In this document: positions 43,874 through 51,722 of the stretch, piece after piece | How positions within the stretch are numbered: position 1 is the first letter of the stretch | Layout of the letters: each line of letters opens with the position of its first letter | Origin: Flavobacterium taihuense | GTDB taxonomy: Bacteria; Bacteroidota; Bacteroidia; Flavobacteriales; Flavobacteriaceae | DNA length: 64,000 nt | Reading direction: 5' to 3' | Assembly: GCF_019351435.1 (NCBI RefSeq) | Contig: NZ_JAHWYN010000014.1 | Coordinates: 1-64,000, forward strand | Made by a program: the position numbers and the translations under genes | Notes under the pieces: model-generated | Seen by the model: only the letters and a program-made list of their open reading frames with translations | Databases searched by the model: none | Told to the model about the DNA's origin: nothing

Positions 43874-44255
43874 TTATTGCATTAATTCTCCCAATATTGC
43901 AATATCAATATCTTCTAATTTTTGGATCGAACAGGAAGCTTTGCTCGTTTTATGTTTTCCTAATTGAGTAAGCAAAGATTGTTTCTCTTCAAAAGTGGAA
44001 GCGCTATACACGGTAATGCCATTTTCCCTTGAAGAAAGCAAAGTAAGAGTAGAATTTACCCCATGTCCGCTATCATTGTTGCAATTATAAATACCAAAAC
44101 CAACAATGCTGCTTCCCCTCCTTTTGGTTTAAAAACCGGATATTTTGCATAGTAAATTAATTATTAGCACACAGTCTTCACGCTTTTTATAACGGGTATC
44201 GAAGTTAAAAAGACGATAAAACTATTTTCGGTTTCTTTTTTTTATTTTTTGCCAT
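43874..44255 (-). pseudogene. Decayed DUF1801 (YdhG-type) gene
   Basis: The minus-strand frames together spell a DUF1801 protein. MAKNKKKKPK starts at 44255, FLTSIPVIKSVKT and YYAKYPVFKPKGG follow in other frames, and the last part, SSIVGFGIYNCNNDSGHG to LGKHKTSKASC and IQKLEDIDIAILGELMQ, is open to a stop at 43874. At least two frame changes and two internal stops separate the parts. Intact members have about 140 residues and an iron-chaperone-like fold. The gene is clearly no longer functional. Confidence 0.78.
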
Positions 44256-44318
44256 ACAATCTTTAACAATTTGTATTTGAATATTTTTTTGAACTATCAA
44301 AATTTAAAGATAAAAAAA

Positions 44319-44350
44319 ACTATGACTTTTTAAGATCATAGCTTTTAGTT
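44319..44350 (-). terminator. Terminator of the SYLF gene
   Basis: CTATGA pairs with TCATAG around the sequence at 44321-44343, flanked by A-rich and T-rich runs. It lies about 80 bases past the SYLF gene stop. Confidence 0.55.
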
Positions 44351-44425
44351 TTTATGTGTTCTAGATTTTCTTTACCAATGCACAATTTAGTCATGAATTG
44401 TTCTCGATTGACAGCAAAAAGTGCG

Positions 44426-44965
44426 CTAAATTTTATTAAACTTAAACTTCTGGCCGCCAACAGAGGCCTCATACATAAGCCCACCTTTTTGCATGGTAAA
44501 AACCATAACACCATCTGTGTACTTAGCATTTCCAGAAGCACCGGCCTTTGCAGCTACTGCCGAAACCTGAGCTGCAAACTCGAATTTACTATCTTTAAAC
44601 CGATCCATAGCTTTTTTGGACTCAAAAAAGATTATCTCGCGATACGCTTGCCCCCCTGCCTGTAACCCTATACTCAATTGTGATAGCTTTGCCATACCAA
44701 TCAATTTGTTGTTTTCATACACGGCGCCATTACCAGCTGCACCGCCTACACCAACTCCTCCTTTACCTACATTTGGAAAAATAACATAGCCATATGCTTT
44801 TTCAAAAATGCCACTCATAAGATGATCCGTTTTAATAAACTCAGCCTTTGCTGTATTACAATCCGCAACAATTTTATTCTTTTTAGAATCAGATTGTCCA
44901 AAAGTAGAAGTAATGTTTATAACACAAACCATCATCATTACCCAAATAACATTTAATTTTTTCAT
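44426..44965 (-). CDS. SYLF-domain (Ysc84-like) lipid-binding protein, exported
   Basis: A 179-residue protein with a signal peptide (about 1-23, ending in TFG-QS). The SYLF/Ysc84 domain follows: GYVIFPNVGKGGVGVGGAAGNG near 59, VYENNKLIGMAKLSQLSIGLQAGGQ-type middle, and a glycine- and alanine-rich C-terminus. In eukaryotes the domain binds phosphoinositides; in bacteria it occurs in periplasmic proteins of unknown role. It has its own promoter and terminator and so forms a single-gene unit. Confidence 0.88.
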   Translation of the reverse strand: MKKLNVIWVMMMVCVINITSTFGQSDSKKNKIVADCNTAKAEFIKTDHLMSGIFEKAYGYVIFPNVGKGGVGVGGAAGNGAVYENNKLIGMAKLSQLSIGLQAGGQAYREIIFFESKKAMDRFKDSKFEFAAQVSAVAAKAGASGNAKYTDGVMVFTMQKGGLMYEASVGGQKFKFNKI

Positions 44966-45325
44966 AGTACAAGTATATTAAATTGTTGTAAATCTTTTTT
45001 ATCAAAGTTAGCAAAAACTACTCAAAAAAAAGCAAAATAACTTGATTATCAACAATATAAAAAACACTATATTCACTATATAATTTTTTTTCAACTGTTT
45101 TTAAGAATATTGTATTTTCTCAATTCAAAAATATTACATAAATAAAAAAAGAGACCAAATAGTAAGAATATTACTTAATGTTTTTTTTTAATGTCGTTAT
45201 GCTTTATTTTTTCCATATCTCCATTTAGCTGTAGCAAGCAGTTGATGTAGTCACAACAATTTGATTTTTTTAGACAACAATTCTAAAAAATATAAATAAA
45301 GCTATAATTAGTAAAAAAAAGAAAA
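44966..45325. other. AT-rich intergenic region without detected gene
   Basis: Besides the SYLF promoter near 45003-45035 I see nothing coding in these 360 bases. They are very AT-rich, with poly-A and poly-T runs. Confidence 0.5.
45003..45035 (-). promoter_or_regulatory. SYLF gene promoter
   Basis: On the minus strand TTGC (45035-45032) and TAACTTTG (45010-45003) are 21 bases apart, close to the Bacteroidota consensus, 37 bases before the start codon. Confidence 0.6.
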
Positions 45326-45481
45326 ATGAATTTAAAAAAAGCAGCATTCTTTCTTAAATTATATTTAATTCTGATTCATCTTCTATATTCACTATCAATG
45401 AGTTTTGGTTCATATTATTACTTACTTTTCCTTATAATTACAATAAATGGATATTTTCTATTTTGCTTTGCAATGGAATAG
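45326..45481 (+). CDS. 51-residue predicted membrane protein
   Basis: The ORF starts MNLKKAAFFLKLYLIL and ends FCFAME. Two hydrophobic stretches, FFLKLYLILIHLLYSLSM and YYYLLFLIITINGYFLFCF, suggest a hairpin membrane protein. A short A-rich stretch (GAAAA) precedes the ATG. No family is recognised, and the AT-rich setting makes chance hydrophobic ORFs more likely. Confidence 0.4.
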   Translation: MNLKKAAFFLKLYLILIHLLYSLSMSFGSYYYLLFLIITINGYFLFCFAME

Positions 45482-45687
45482 CGATTTTCTTCATCTTTTG
45501 ATGCTGGTTCTTTTATATTAAAATTTACACCTGCTATTTTTAATATTATATTGTTGATTTGTATATTTTGATTAAATTACATCGTATTTATCTGCTAATA
45601 TTAAATACTGAATCTATTATTACCCATTATTTATTCGTAAATTAGCAATGGCTATTGCTATAATTATTAACTAAATAATTTACTATT

Positions 45688-46170
45688 ATGAAAAAATTAG
45701 GCCTATTTTTTTTGTTATTGGCTTGCATTGGACTCCAAAGCTGTAAAAAAAATGAAACCCCAAAAGAGGTAGCGGCTCCCCCAGTTCAGGATGAAAAGCC
45801 TATGAGTGTAACATGCTACAAAGCGTTGTATGAAAATGATACTATTGATTTGAAAATAAATATTTTAAAAAATAAAAAAGTAACTGGGGACATGGTGATG
45901 AAAATTATTGATATGCCTTATAAAACCGGAAAAATTTCTGGTGAATTCCATGGCGATACATTATTTGTAGACTACACCTTTATTCAGGGAACCAATGATA
46001 AAAAAATATTCAAAAATCCAATGGCTATGCTAAAAAAAGGTGACGAACTCATTTTAGGTAGTGGAAAAATTGAAACTTATTTAGGAAGATCTTATTTTGC
46101 CAAAGACACACCAATAGATTTTGAAAAAGTGAAATATAAATTTACAACCGTAGATTGCGTTAATAAATGA
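45688..46170 (+). CDS. Hypothetical lipoprotein
   Basis: A 160-residue protein with a lipoprotein signal peptide ending in GLQSC (Cys19). A Pro- and Lys-rich linker (KKNETPKEVAAPP) leads to a domain of beta strands with ordered Gly-Asp turns (TGDMVMKI, GEFHGDTLFVDY, KKGDELILGSGK). Two Cys remain in the mature part (near 43 and 157) and could pair. I do not recognise a family. The promoter was not clearly found. A good terminator follows 80 bases after the stop. Confidence 0.8.
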   Translation: MKKLGLFFLLLACIGLQSCKKNETPKEVAAPPVQDEKPMSVTCYKALYENDTIDLKINILKNKKVTGDMVMKIIDMPYKTGKISGEFHGDTLFVDYTFIQGTNDKKIFKNPMAMLKKGDELILGSGKIETYLGRSYFAKDTPIDFEKVKYKFTTVDCVNK

Positions 46171-46251
46171 TATGTGGATAACAAGGAGGAAAAACTGTTC
46201 TTTGTGAATTTAATTTGTTCCTAATTATTCCGAAACCTATAAAAAATAATC

Positions 46252-46297
46252 AGTCCTTGTGAGTTCCAAATAATTATGGGAACCCACAAGGACTTTC
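46252..46297 (+). terminator. Terminator of the lipoprotein gene
   Basis: AGTCCTTGTG (46252-46261) pairs with CACAAGGACT (46285-46294), and an inner GTTCC/GGAAC pairing extends it. A modest T-run follows. Confidence 0.7.
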
Positions 46298-46399
46298 AGT
46301 TTGGTGTTGTTTGTTTTTCTTTCTGGACATTGATAGCAAATCCGAGTGATAGGTCAAAATGATTTTATGTTTTTGAAAGTTTATTAAATGAATACAGAA

Positions 46400-46426
46400 G
46401 AGGCTGACTTTTTTTTAGACAGCCTC
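46400..46426. repeat. 7-bp hairpin with poly-T loop
   Basis: GAGGCTG (46400-46406) and CAGCCTC (46420-46426) flank a loop with eight T residues. It lies just past the stop of the T9SS gene. It lacks a U-tract after the stem on either strand, so its use as terminator is unsure. Confidence 0.45.
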
Positions 46427-46447
46427 AAGAATATGACTTTTTTAAAA

Positions 46448-48730
46448 TTATTTTTTGATTATTTTTAAGGTATTAAAGAGATTTCCTTGTCTAACCTGAA
46501 CCAAGAAAATACCAGGTTTTAAGTCTTTGCCAAATGATGTGGTTTCTTTTGTGCTGCCATTTAGGTTTGAAATTACATTTCCGTTGAAATCGAATATTGA
46601 AAAGGAAACATTTTCATTTGAAGCAGATTGAACATCAAGGTTAAAACTATTGGTACTTGGATTAGGCCATATCTTTGTTAGTAGTTCATTTCCAGAAGTG
46701 TCAGCTGCAATATCAGAACCATTTATTGGATTGGAAATAGTTGTTGTATTGCCTTTATCATGCGGCACTTGCACTGTTACAACTTTGGAGGAATAATTAT
46801 AAGCATTATCGTAACTTACGATATTGATATAGTAGATTCTTCCAGTTCCTGTTCCAGAACGTTCTGCTCTAAGGAGTATATTATGAGGATCTTTTATTTC
46901 CCAATCTGTGGCTAAATCTCCATCACCAAGTCCATTATCAGGCTCATTGCTATAAACGTAGACATAGGATGTAATAGTTCCTCCACAATTATTGGATGTA
47001 GAGTAATCCAGATGAATGGGAACCATTTTGTGATTAGGAGGCCAAAGAGGTGGAAGTTCATCAGCTATACCAGATATTATTGGTGGATCAGGATCCCCGT
47101 ATACAAATACGAAAAAGCTACAAGTGGATGTCTTTCCTTCAGCATTTGTAATTTGATAGGTATTTAAAGTATTCCCTATTGGAAAAAAGGAACCACTGGG
47201 CAATCCTTCCGTTTGTTTTATGGTTACTCCTTCACCTCCACAATTGGGGGCAGCTACAACTGGGTCATAATAGACATTTGCTCCACACGCTCCAGGCTGA
47301 CTGTAGGCGAAAGCGCCCCATGGACATTGTATTGTAGGTTCAGGACATGTTGTTGCTGTAAAGCTGTATTCTCCTGAAATTCTGTTAAATGCAACTTTAT
47401 AAGTTCCAGACTGAACATAAATATCAGGTCCATTTATTACGGCAAATCCTTTTGGAAAATTATAACCTCCCCAGTTCACTTCCCAACTATTATCCGCTCT
47501 GAATTTTATATAGCCATCCATAAAATAATGATCATTCAAAATATAGTTTACTCCGTCTGTAGTTTCCATATCAACATCTGTATCCCAACCGTTTAAGGCA
47601 GAACCAAGTATTCCGATGCTCGGAGTCGTAAAGCTATAATCTCCAGTAGTACTATTAAATTCAACATTGTATGTACCTGAAGTAATAGGAATGTTTGGGC
47701 CATTTAAAGTCGCAGTTCCAGTTGGAAAAGTCGTATTTCCCCAATTTAAACTCCAACTGTCATTTTGCCTAAATTTAGCCTCTCCATTTACAAAGGTGTA
47801 GTTTTTTAGTGTATAAATTTTACCATCTTGGGAATACATATTAATATCAGGCTCAATACCATAATTGGGAGGAACTGCAGTACCAATGATGCCGATACTA
47901 GCAATACAATTATTTGTACACGTAAATATGTATTCTCCTGTTGTTCTATTAAATGTAATATCGTAATTGCCCGAAATTGCAGGAATATTTGGACCGTCTT
48001 GATATCCAACACCTGACGGGAAATCTGCACTTCCCCAATTTAAAGACCAATTATGATCTTGTCTGAATTTTAAGTCACCGGTCGGTAAAGGATAGTTGAT
48101 GAGTTTATAGAGTATTCCATCGGTAGTTTGCATATCGATATCATTATCCCAATTATTAAATGTACCAACAATGCCAATGGTAGGTATATAAGGCCCCAAG
48201 TCTTCCAGAACAATATTATCAAAAGAAGTTGTGGCATTTATTGTACCTAATTCAAAACTAACTTTGTGGTTTGGAAAAACGGATGTAGCGACAAAATCGA
48301 GTGTTATGGTTTTCCAAGTTGTTGTTGCGTATTGCAGGTATCTGTCATACCCGATTAAATCCGTCCATAAGCCACCGTCTTCACCTAAAAAAACACCAAA
48401 GGAATGTTCTACATCCGATTTAACATCAAAAGAAAGTCGGTACGAATGCCCTAATGCTAAAGGAAATCCTTTTTGGATAAGCTGTACATCTGAAGTATTG
48501 TACCCAAGATTTGTCACCTCAAAGTTACATATACCATCTTCAATTGTTATACTGTTGTTTATTTGATAGTTTTGCCAGGCAAACCAAGCTTTATCTGGGC
48601 CTGCTGAATCATAGTATGAATCAATAACAGTGGTTGAAGTGAAACTACCATCATTCAGAATGTTTTGGGCATGCGATTGTGATAAAAAGAGCACTGCCAA
48701 AACTGTTAAAGTAAAGATTTTTGCTTTCAT
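46448..48730 (-). CDS. Secreted multi-domain protein with T9SS type A sorting signal
   Basis: A 760-residue protein. After a signal peptide (1-21) comes a carbohydrate-binding CenC-like beta-sandwich (about 25-178). Then three related repeats of about 90 residues (186-270, 279-368, 371-458) share FRxDxxWxxNWG, the FPxG turn, GPxI and SGxYxVxFNRxxGEYxFT. This pattern is that of SusE/SusF-type starch-binding modules. A HYR-like Cys-rich module (about 465-546) and a segment with LWPPNHK follow. The C-terminal domain (about 686-760) is a type IX sorting signal ending FNTLKIIKK. It is probably a surface polysaccharide-binding protein; no catalytic domain is seen. Confidence 0.88.
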   Translation of the reverse strand: MKAKIFTLTVLAVLFLSQSHAQNILNDGSFTSTTVIDSYYDSAGPDKAWFAWQNYQINNSITIEDGICNFEVTNLGYNTSDVQLIQKGFPLALGHSYRLSFDVKSDVEHSFGVFLGEDGGLWTDLIGYDRYLQYATTTWKTITLDFVATSVFPNHKVSFELGTINATTSFDNIVLEDLGPYIPTIGIVGTFNNWDNDIDMQTTDGILYKLINYPLPTGDLKFRQDHNWSLNWGSADFPSGVGYQDGPNIPAISGNYDITFNRTTGEYIFTCTNNCIASIGIIGTAVPPNYGIEPDINMYSQDGKIYTLKNYTFVNGEAKFRQNDSWSLNWGNTTFPTGTATLNGPNIPITSGTYNVEFNSTTGDYSFTTPSIGILGSALNGWDTDVDMETTDGVNYILNDHYFMDGYIKFRADNSWEVNWGGYNFPKGFAVINGPDIYVQSGTYKVAFNRISGEYSFTATTCPEPTIQCPWGAFAYSQPGACGANVYYDPVVAAPNCGGEGVTIKQTEGLPSGSFFPIGNTLNTYQITNAEGKTSTCSFFVFVYGDPDPPIISGIADELPPLWPPNHKMVPIHLDYSTSNNCGGTITSYVYVYSNEPDNGLGDGDLATDWEIKDPHNILLRAERSGTGTGRIYYINIVSYDNAYNYSSKVVTVQVPHDKGNTTTISNPINGSDIAADTSGNELLTKIWPNPSTNSFNLDVQSASNENVSFSIFDFNGNVISNLNGSTKETTSFGKDLKPGIFLVQVRQGNLFNTLKIIKK

Positions 48731-49153
48731 ATTGTTTGAATTAAAAGATATCCTACTCTTTTAAAGGATTTTCAGATTCCTCCCAAAACAATAATTTTTA
48801 ATGTTAAGATTAATGCAGGTATGGTAAATTTGAAAGCTAAATCTATTCAAGAAATAATCAGATTTAAGTTCACTAAAAGTAGTGAAAAAATTCCATAAAA
48901 CACTGAATTTTAACTAATTATAAGTAATATTAGCATTACTTTTGCAGTTTTTTTTAAAAAATTGATTGTTTGATATTAAAAAAAAGCTAAATAAACTTTT
49001 AGTAGTTTATTCGAAAGATAGCTGCCTTTTATGATTGATTTTATACTTCGGTTTTTTTTTTAATTAAGCCTGCTTATTTAATAATTTCTCAAATATAGGC
49101 TAGTCCATAATTCCCCTAATAGAGTAAACCGATGAAATAAAAAATATAGTAGA
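48731..49153. other. Intergenic region with one palindrome, no gene seen
   Basis: These 420 bases are AT-rich and contain no convincing ORF. The one notable site is the inverted repeat TCACTA-N4-TAGTGA at 48870-48885, about 140 bases upstream of the T9SS gene start. Confidence 0.5.
48870..48885. promoter_or_regulatory. Inverted repeat TCACTA-AAAG-TAGTGA
   Basis: Two perfect 6-base arms flank a 4-base spacer. It is a candidate operator for the T9SS protein gene. No regulator is encoded next to it. Confidence 0.35.
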
Positions 49154-49921
49154 TTATTTAAAAAAAACATCGTAGGCAAAACGAAGCAGTGTACCAATCA
49201 CGACAACCAAAAAGAAGATTCTTATGATTTTGTTTCCTCTGTTTATGGCTAGTTTAGCACCTATCCATCCTCCTGTTGCGTTGCTGGCAGCCATTGGTAA
49301 TGCAATAGCCCAAATGATTTTGCCTTTGAGCATGAATAGACAAATGGAACCAAAATTGGTGGCGAGATTGACCATCTTGGCATTCGCGGAGGCATGCAAA
49401 AAATCAAATCCCATTATGGCGATGAAGGCAACGACAAGGAAGCTTCCTGTGCCTGGGCCTATGAATCCGTCGTAAAAACCCACTACAAAACTGATTCCCA
49501 CGGCATTCAAAATTTGGGTTCTTGGGGATAAGTTTCTGGCTTGGTGTTGTCCAAAATTTTTCTTCGCATAGGTGTAAATCAATAAGAGCGAGAGCACCAC
49601 CAATAATAAAGGCTTCATAAAATCATTACTAACATAGGTCAATAATGTTGATCCCAAAAAAGCCGCAGGAAAAGCCAATAGCATCATTGTGCCAAGGATT
49701 TTCCAATTGACGTCTACTTTTTTCATATATTGATAGGCGGCAAAAGAAGTGCCACTAAAAGCAGGGATTTTTAAAGATCCTATCACTGTAGAAACGGGAA
49801 GATTAGGAAGTAATATCAGTCCTACCGGTGTTTGTATGAGCCCACCACCACCAACAATAGCATCTATAAATCCCGCAAAAAATGCCGCTAAACAAAGTAA
49901 TACTATGATGTAGGTTTCCAT
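49154..49921 (-). CDS. TauE/SafE-family membrane exporter
   Basis: A 255-residue protein with about eight hydrophobic helices. The family repeats are visible: GFIDAIVGGGGLIQTP near 17, and GFYDGFIGPGTGSF near 148. TauE/SafE members move sulfite, sulfoacetate or other organic anions outward. There is no sulfur metabolism gene nearby, so the substrate is open. Confidence 0.88.
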   Translation of the reverse strand: METYIIVLLCLAAFFAGFIDAIVGGGGLIQTPVGLILLPNLPVSTVIGSLKIPAFSGTSFAAYQYMKKVDVNWKILGTMMLLAFPAAFLGSTLLTYVSNDFMKPLLLVVLSLLLIYTYAKKNFGQHQARNLSPRTQILNAVGISFVVGFYDGFIGPGTGSFLVVAFIAIMGFDFLHASANAKMVNLATNFGSICLFMLKGKIIWAIALPMAASNATGGWIGAKLAINRGNKIIRIFFLVVVIGTLLRFAYDVFFK

Positions 49922-50108
49922 GTGTTTGAATTTCGTTTTTTTTTTACCTCAAAGTTAGTAAGACGTAAAAAGACAGTTTTAAACTTTGTGAAAATGCGTC
50001 TTTTCAAGCGATTGCAAAAATACTATTCCACTTTAAATTATTGCGATAAATTAGCCCTTGATTTAGTTTCAAAAAGATTATTTTTGCTTTTTTTAAAACG
50101 AAAACAAA

Positions 50109-50630
50109 ATGGATTTATCAAAAATGTTAGAATTACTAAGTTATACTTTACCTGCAATTATTACTGGGATGGTTGCCTATTCCTTTTTTAATTTACACAC
50201 CAAAAATGAAGAAGGAAGACGTCGCTATTTATTGATGAAAGAGGGACAAAAAAACTCAATGCCTTTGCGTTTACAGGCCTATGAACGTATGACTTTGTTT
50301 TTGGAACGCATTAGTCTTTCTAATTTATTGACTAGAATTTCTCCTATTTCGACCGATAAAAATGATTACGCTAATTTTGTCATTGCTCAAATTGATCAAG
50401 AATTTGAACACAATTTGGCACAACAAATATACATGACCGACGAGTGTTGGACGATTATCACCACTGCCAAAAATGCTACGATTCAGATGATTCGTAAAGC
50501 AGCGATGAGTCCTGTAGTTAATAATGCAGATCAATTGAGAGAAGCATTATTGAATGATTTGATGGATAGACAAACACCTAGTAATGCAGCTTTGGGCTAT
50601 ATTAAGAAAGAAGTTAGCCAGCTGTGGTAG
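50109..50630 (+). CDS. Conserved hypothetical protein with N-terminal membrane anchor (DUF7935-like)
   Basis: A 173-residue protein. A single hydrophobic helix (ITGMVAYSFFNL, about 17-29) is followed by a basic stretch (EGRRRYLLMKEGQKN) and a helical cytoplasmic domain with LRLQAYERMTLFLERI and EFEHNLAQQIYM. I know such proteins from Flavobacteriia under the name DUF7935, without function. The repeat words downstream are GCTAAG- and TTCTGAG-type. Confidence 0.75.
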   Translation: MDLSKMLELLSYTLPAIITGMVAYSFFNLHTKNEEGRRRYLLMKEGQKNSMPLRLQAYERMTLFLERISLSNLLTRISPISTDKNDYANFVIAQIDQEFEHNLAQQIYMTDECWTIITTAKNATIQMIRKAAMSPVVNNADQLREALLNDLMDRQTPSNAALGYIKKEVSQLW

Positions 50631-50639
50631 ATTCTTTTT

Positions 50640-50733
50640 AAAGTTGCTAAGAACCTGAGAGGCTAAGTTTCTGAGTTTTTTTTTATGCTCTTGATTAAAG
50701 TATTAGTTACTTAGATTCTTAGAAACTTTTTTA
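50640..50733. repeat. Spacer of CTAAGATTCTGAG-type words with inverted halves
   Basis: AAAGTTGCTAAGAACCTGAG and TAAGTTTCTGAG in the left half face TTACTTAGATTCTTAGAAAC in the right half, giving an imperfect inverted repeat. Similar words recur at 51640-51720, 62870-62905 and 63105-63140. Confidence 0.5.
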
Positions 50734-51630
50734 CCTTATTTCACTCATCACTTCACTTTTGTTTTGGGCATATAGAAATCCAAGTTGCCACCATTTTTTC
50801 ATTTTCTTTTGATTAAAAATGAGAGCGTTATTAGTAAGTTTGGTTGGTGTATAGTATAAATTGAGTTTTACATTATGGTTTGTAGCCGATAATTTTCCTA
50901 TGGACACATCATGTTTCCCTAGCTGATCTAAAGAAAACAAAAACAAGTCAATCATTAGTGAAAATGGATTCTTTCCCAAAGTGGTTTTGGTCAATGTAAT
51001 TTCGGTTTCCAAGATAATAACATCAATTTCTGTAGCACCGCGATGAATAGCTTCTCGTATCGGAACCAAACTTGAAAATCCTCCATCACCATATTCGCAC
51101 CCTGATTTTTTGACCAAACTCATGAAAGGAATGTAGTTACTCGATATCCAAATCCAGTCGCAAAATTCATTATAGGTACAGTTTTTTATGGATTTGTACT
51201 CTGCCTCATTTTTGGAAATATTGGTGACGGTTACAATCACATCTGTTGGCAACGATTGTAAGTATTCGAATTCGGAGACCGAGAGGTTGGCTTTAATAAA
51301 TTTTTGCAGGTTTCTGCTTTCGCCAAAAGTTCGCTTTCCTCTCAAAAATTGTCGAATGACGTTGAAATGGTTGATTGTTACATAATTTATTCCCTTTTTC
51401 TTTTTGACAACAAAAGGATTGATGTCAAAAATCTTATCCATATTGACGCTCGTGTAAATGGAATGGAGTTTCTCAATATTTCCTAATGCCAAATGCGGAA
51501 TCAATAAGCTTCCGGTAGATGTCCCCAAAAATAAATCATAAGTACGGCCTTTATTTTGCAATAAATACTGGGCGACACCACCTGCAAATGCGCCTTTACT
51601 GCCTCCTCCTGAAATTACTAATGCTCGCAT
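50731..51630 (-). CDS. Patatin-like phospholipase
   Basis: A 299-residue lipid acyl hydrolase. The oxyanion-hole motif is GGGSKGAFAGG at 8-18. The nucleophile elbow is GTSTGS near 37-42 with Ser39. The catalytic Asp is in GDGGFSS near 182. It has no signal peptide and may act on membrane lipids from the cytosol, or be released. The length is normal for single-domain members. Confidence 0.92.
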   Translation of the reverse strand: MRALVISGGGSKGAFAGGVAQYLLQNKGRTYDLFLGTSTGSLLIPHLALGNIEKLHSIYTSVNMDKIFDINPFVVKKKKGINYVTINHFNVIRQFLRGKRTFGESRNLQKFIKANLSVSEFEYLQSLPTDVIVTVTNISKNEAEYKSIKNCTYNEFCDWIWISSNYIPFMSLVKKSGCEYGDGGFSSLVPIREAIHRGATEIDVIILETEITLTKTTLGKNPFSLMIDLFLFSLDQLGKHDVSIGKLSATNHNVKLNLYYTPTKLTNNALIFNQKKMKKWWQLGFLYAQNKSEVMSEIR

Positions 51631-51722
51631 ATTGAAAAAGTTGCTGAAATACTAAGTTACGGAGTATTTTTAAAGTTTTTAGATAAAATTCTTATAGTCT
51701 TAACCTCTCAGAAACTTTGAAT

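Noticed and set aside
44060..44160. Alternative frame reading FKPKGGEAALLVLVFIIATMIADMG as a small membrane protein
   Set aside because: The hydrophobic run is a frame shadow of the DUF1801 remnant, where the correct frame gives SSIVGFGIYN.
44354..44665. 103-codon plus-strand ORF antisense to the SYLF gene
   Set aside because: The SYLF frame has clear family motifs and a signal peptide; this frame has neither.
46400..46426. Strong terminator for the T9SS gene
   Set aside because: The stem is good but no U-tract follows on either strand; the T run is in the loop. Kept only as a hairpin.
49922..50191. 89-codon plus-strand ORF before the DUF7935-like gene
   Set aside because: It overlaps the true gene in another frame and is rich in Phe, Lys and Leu, as expected for translated AT-rich spacer.
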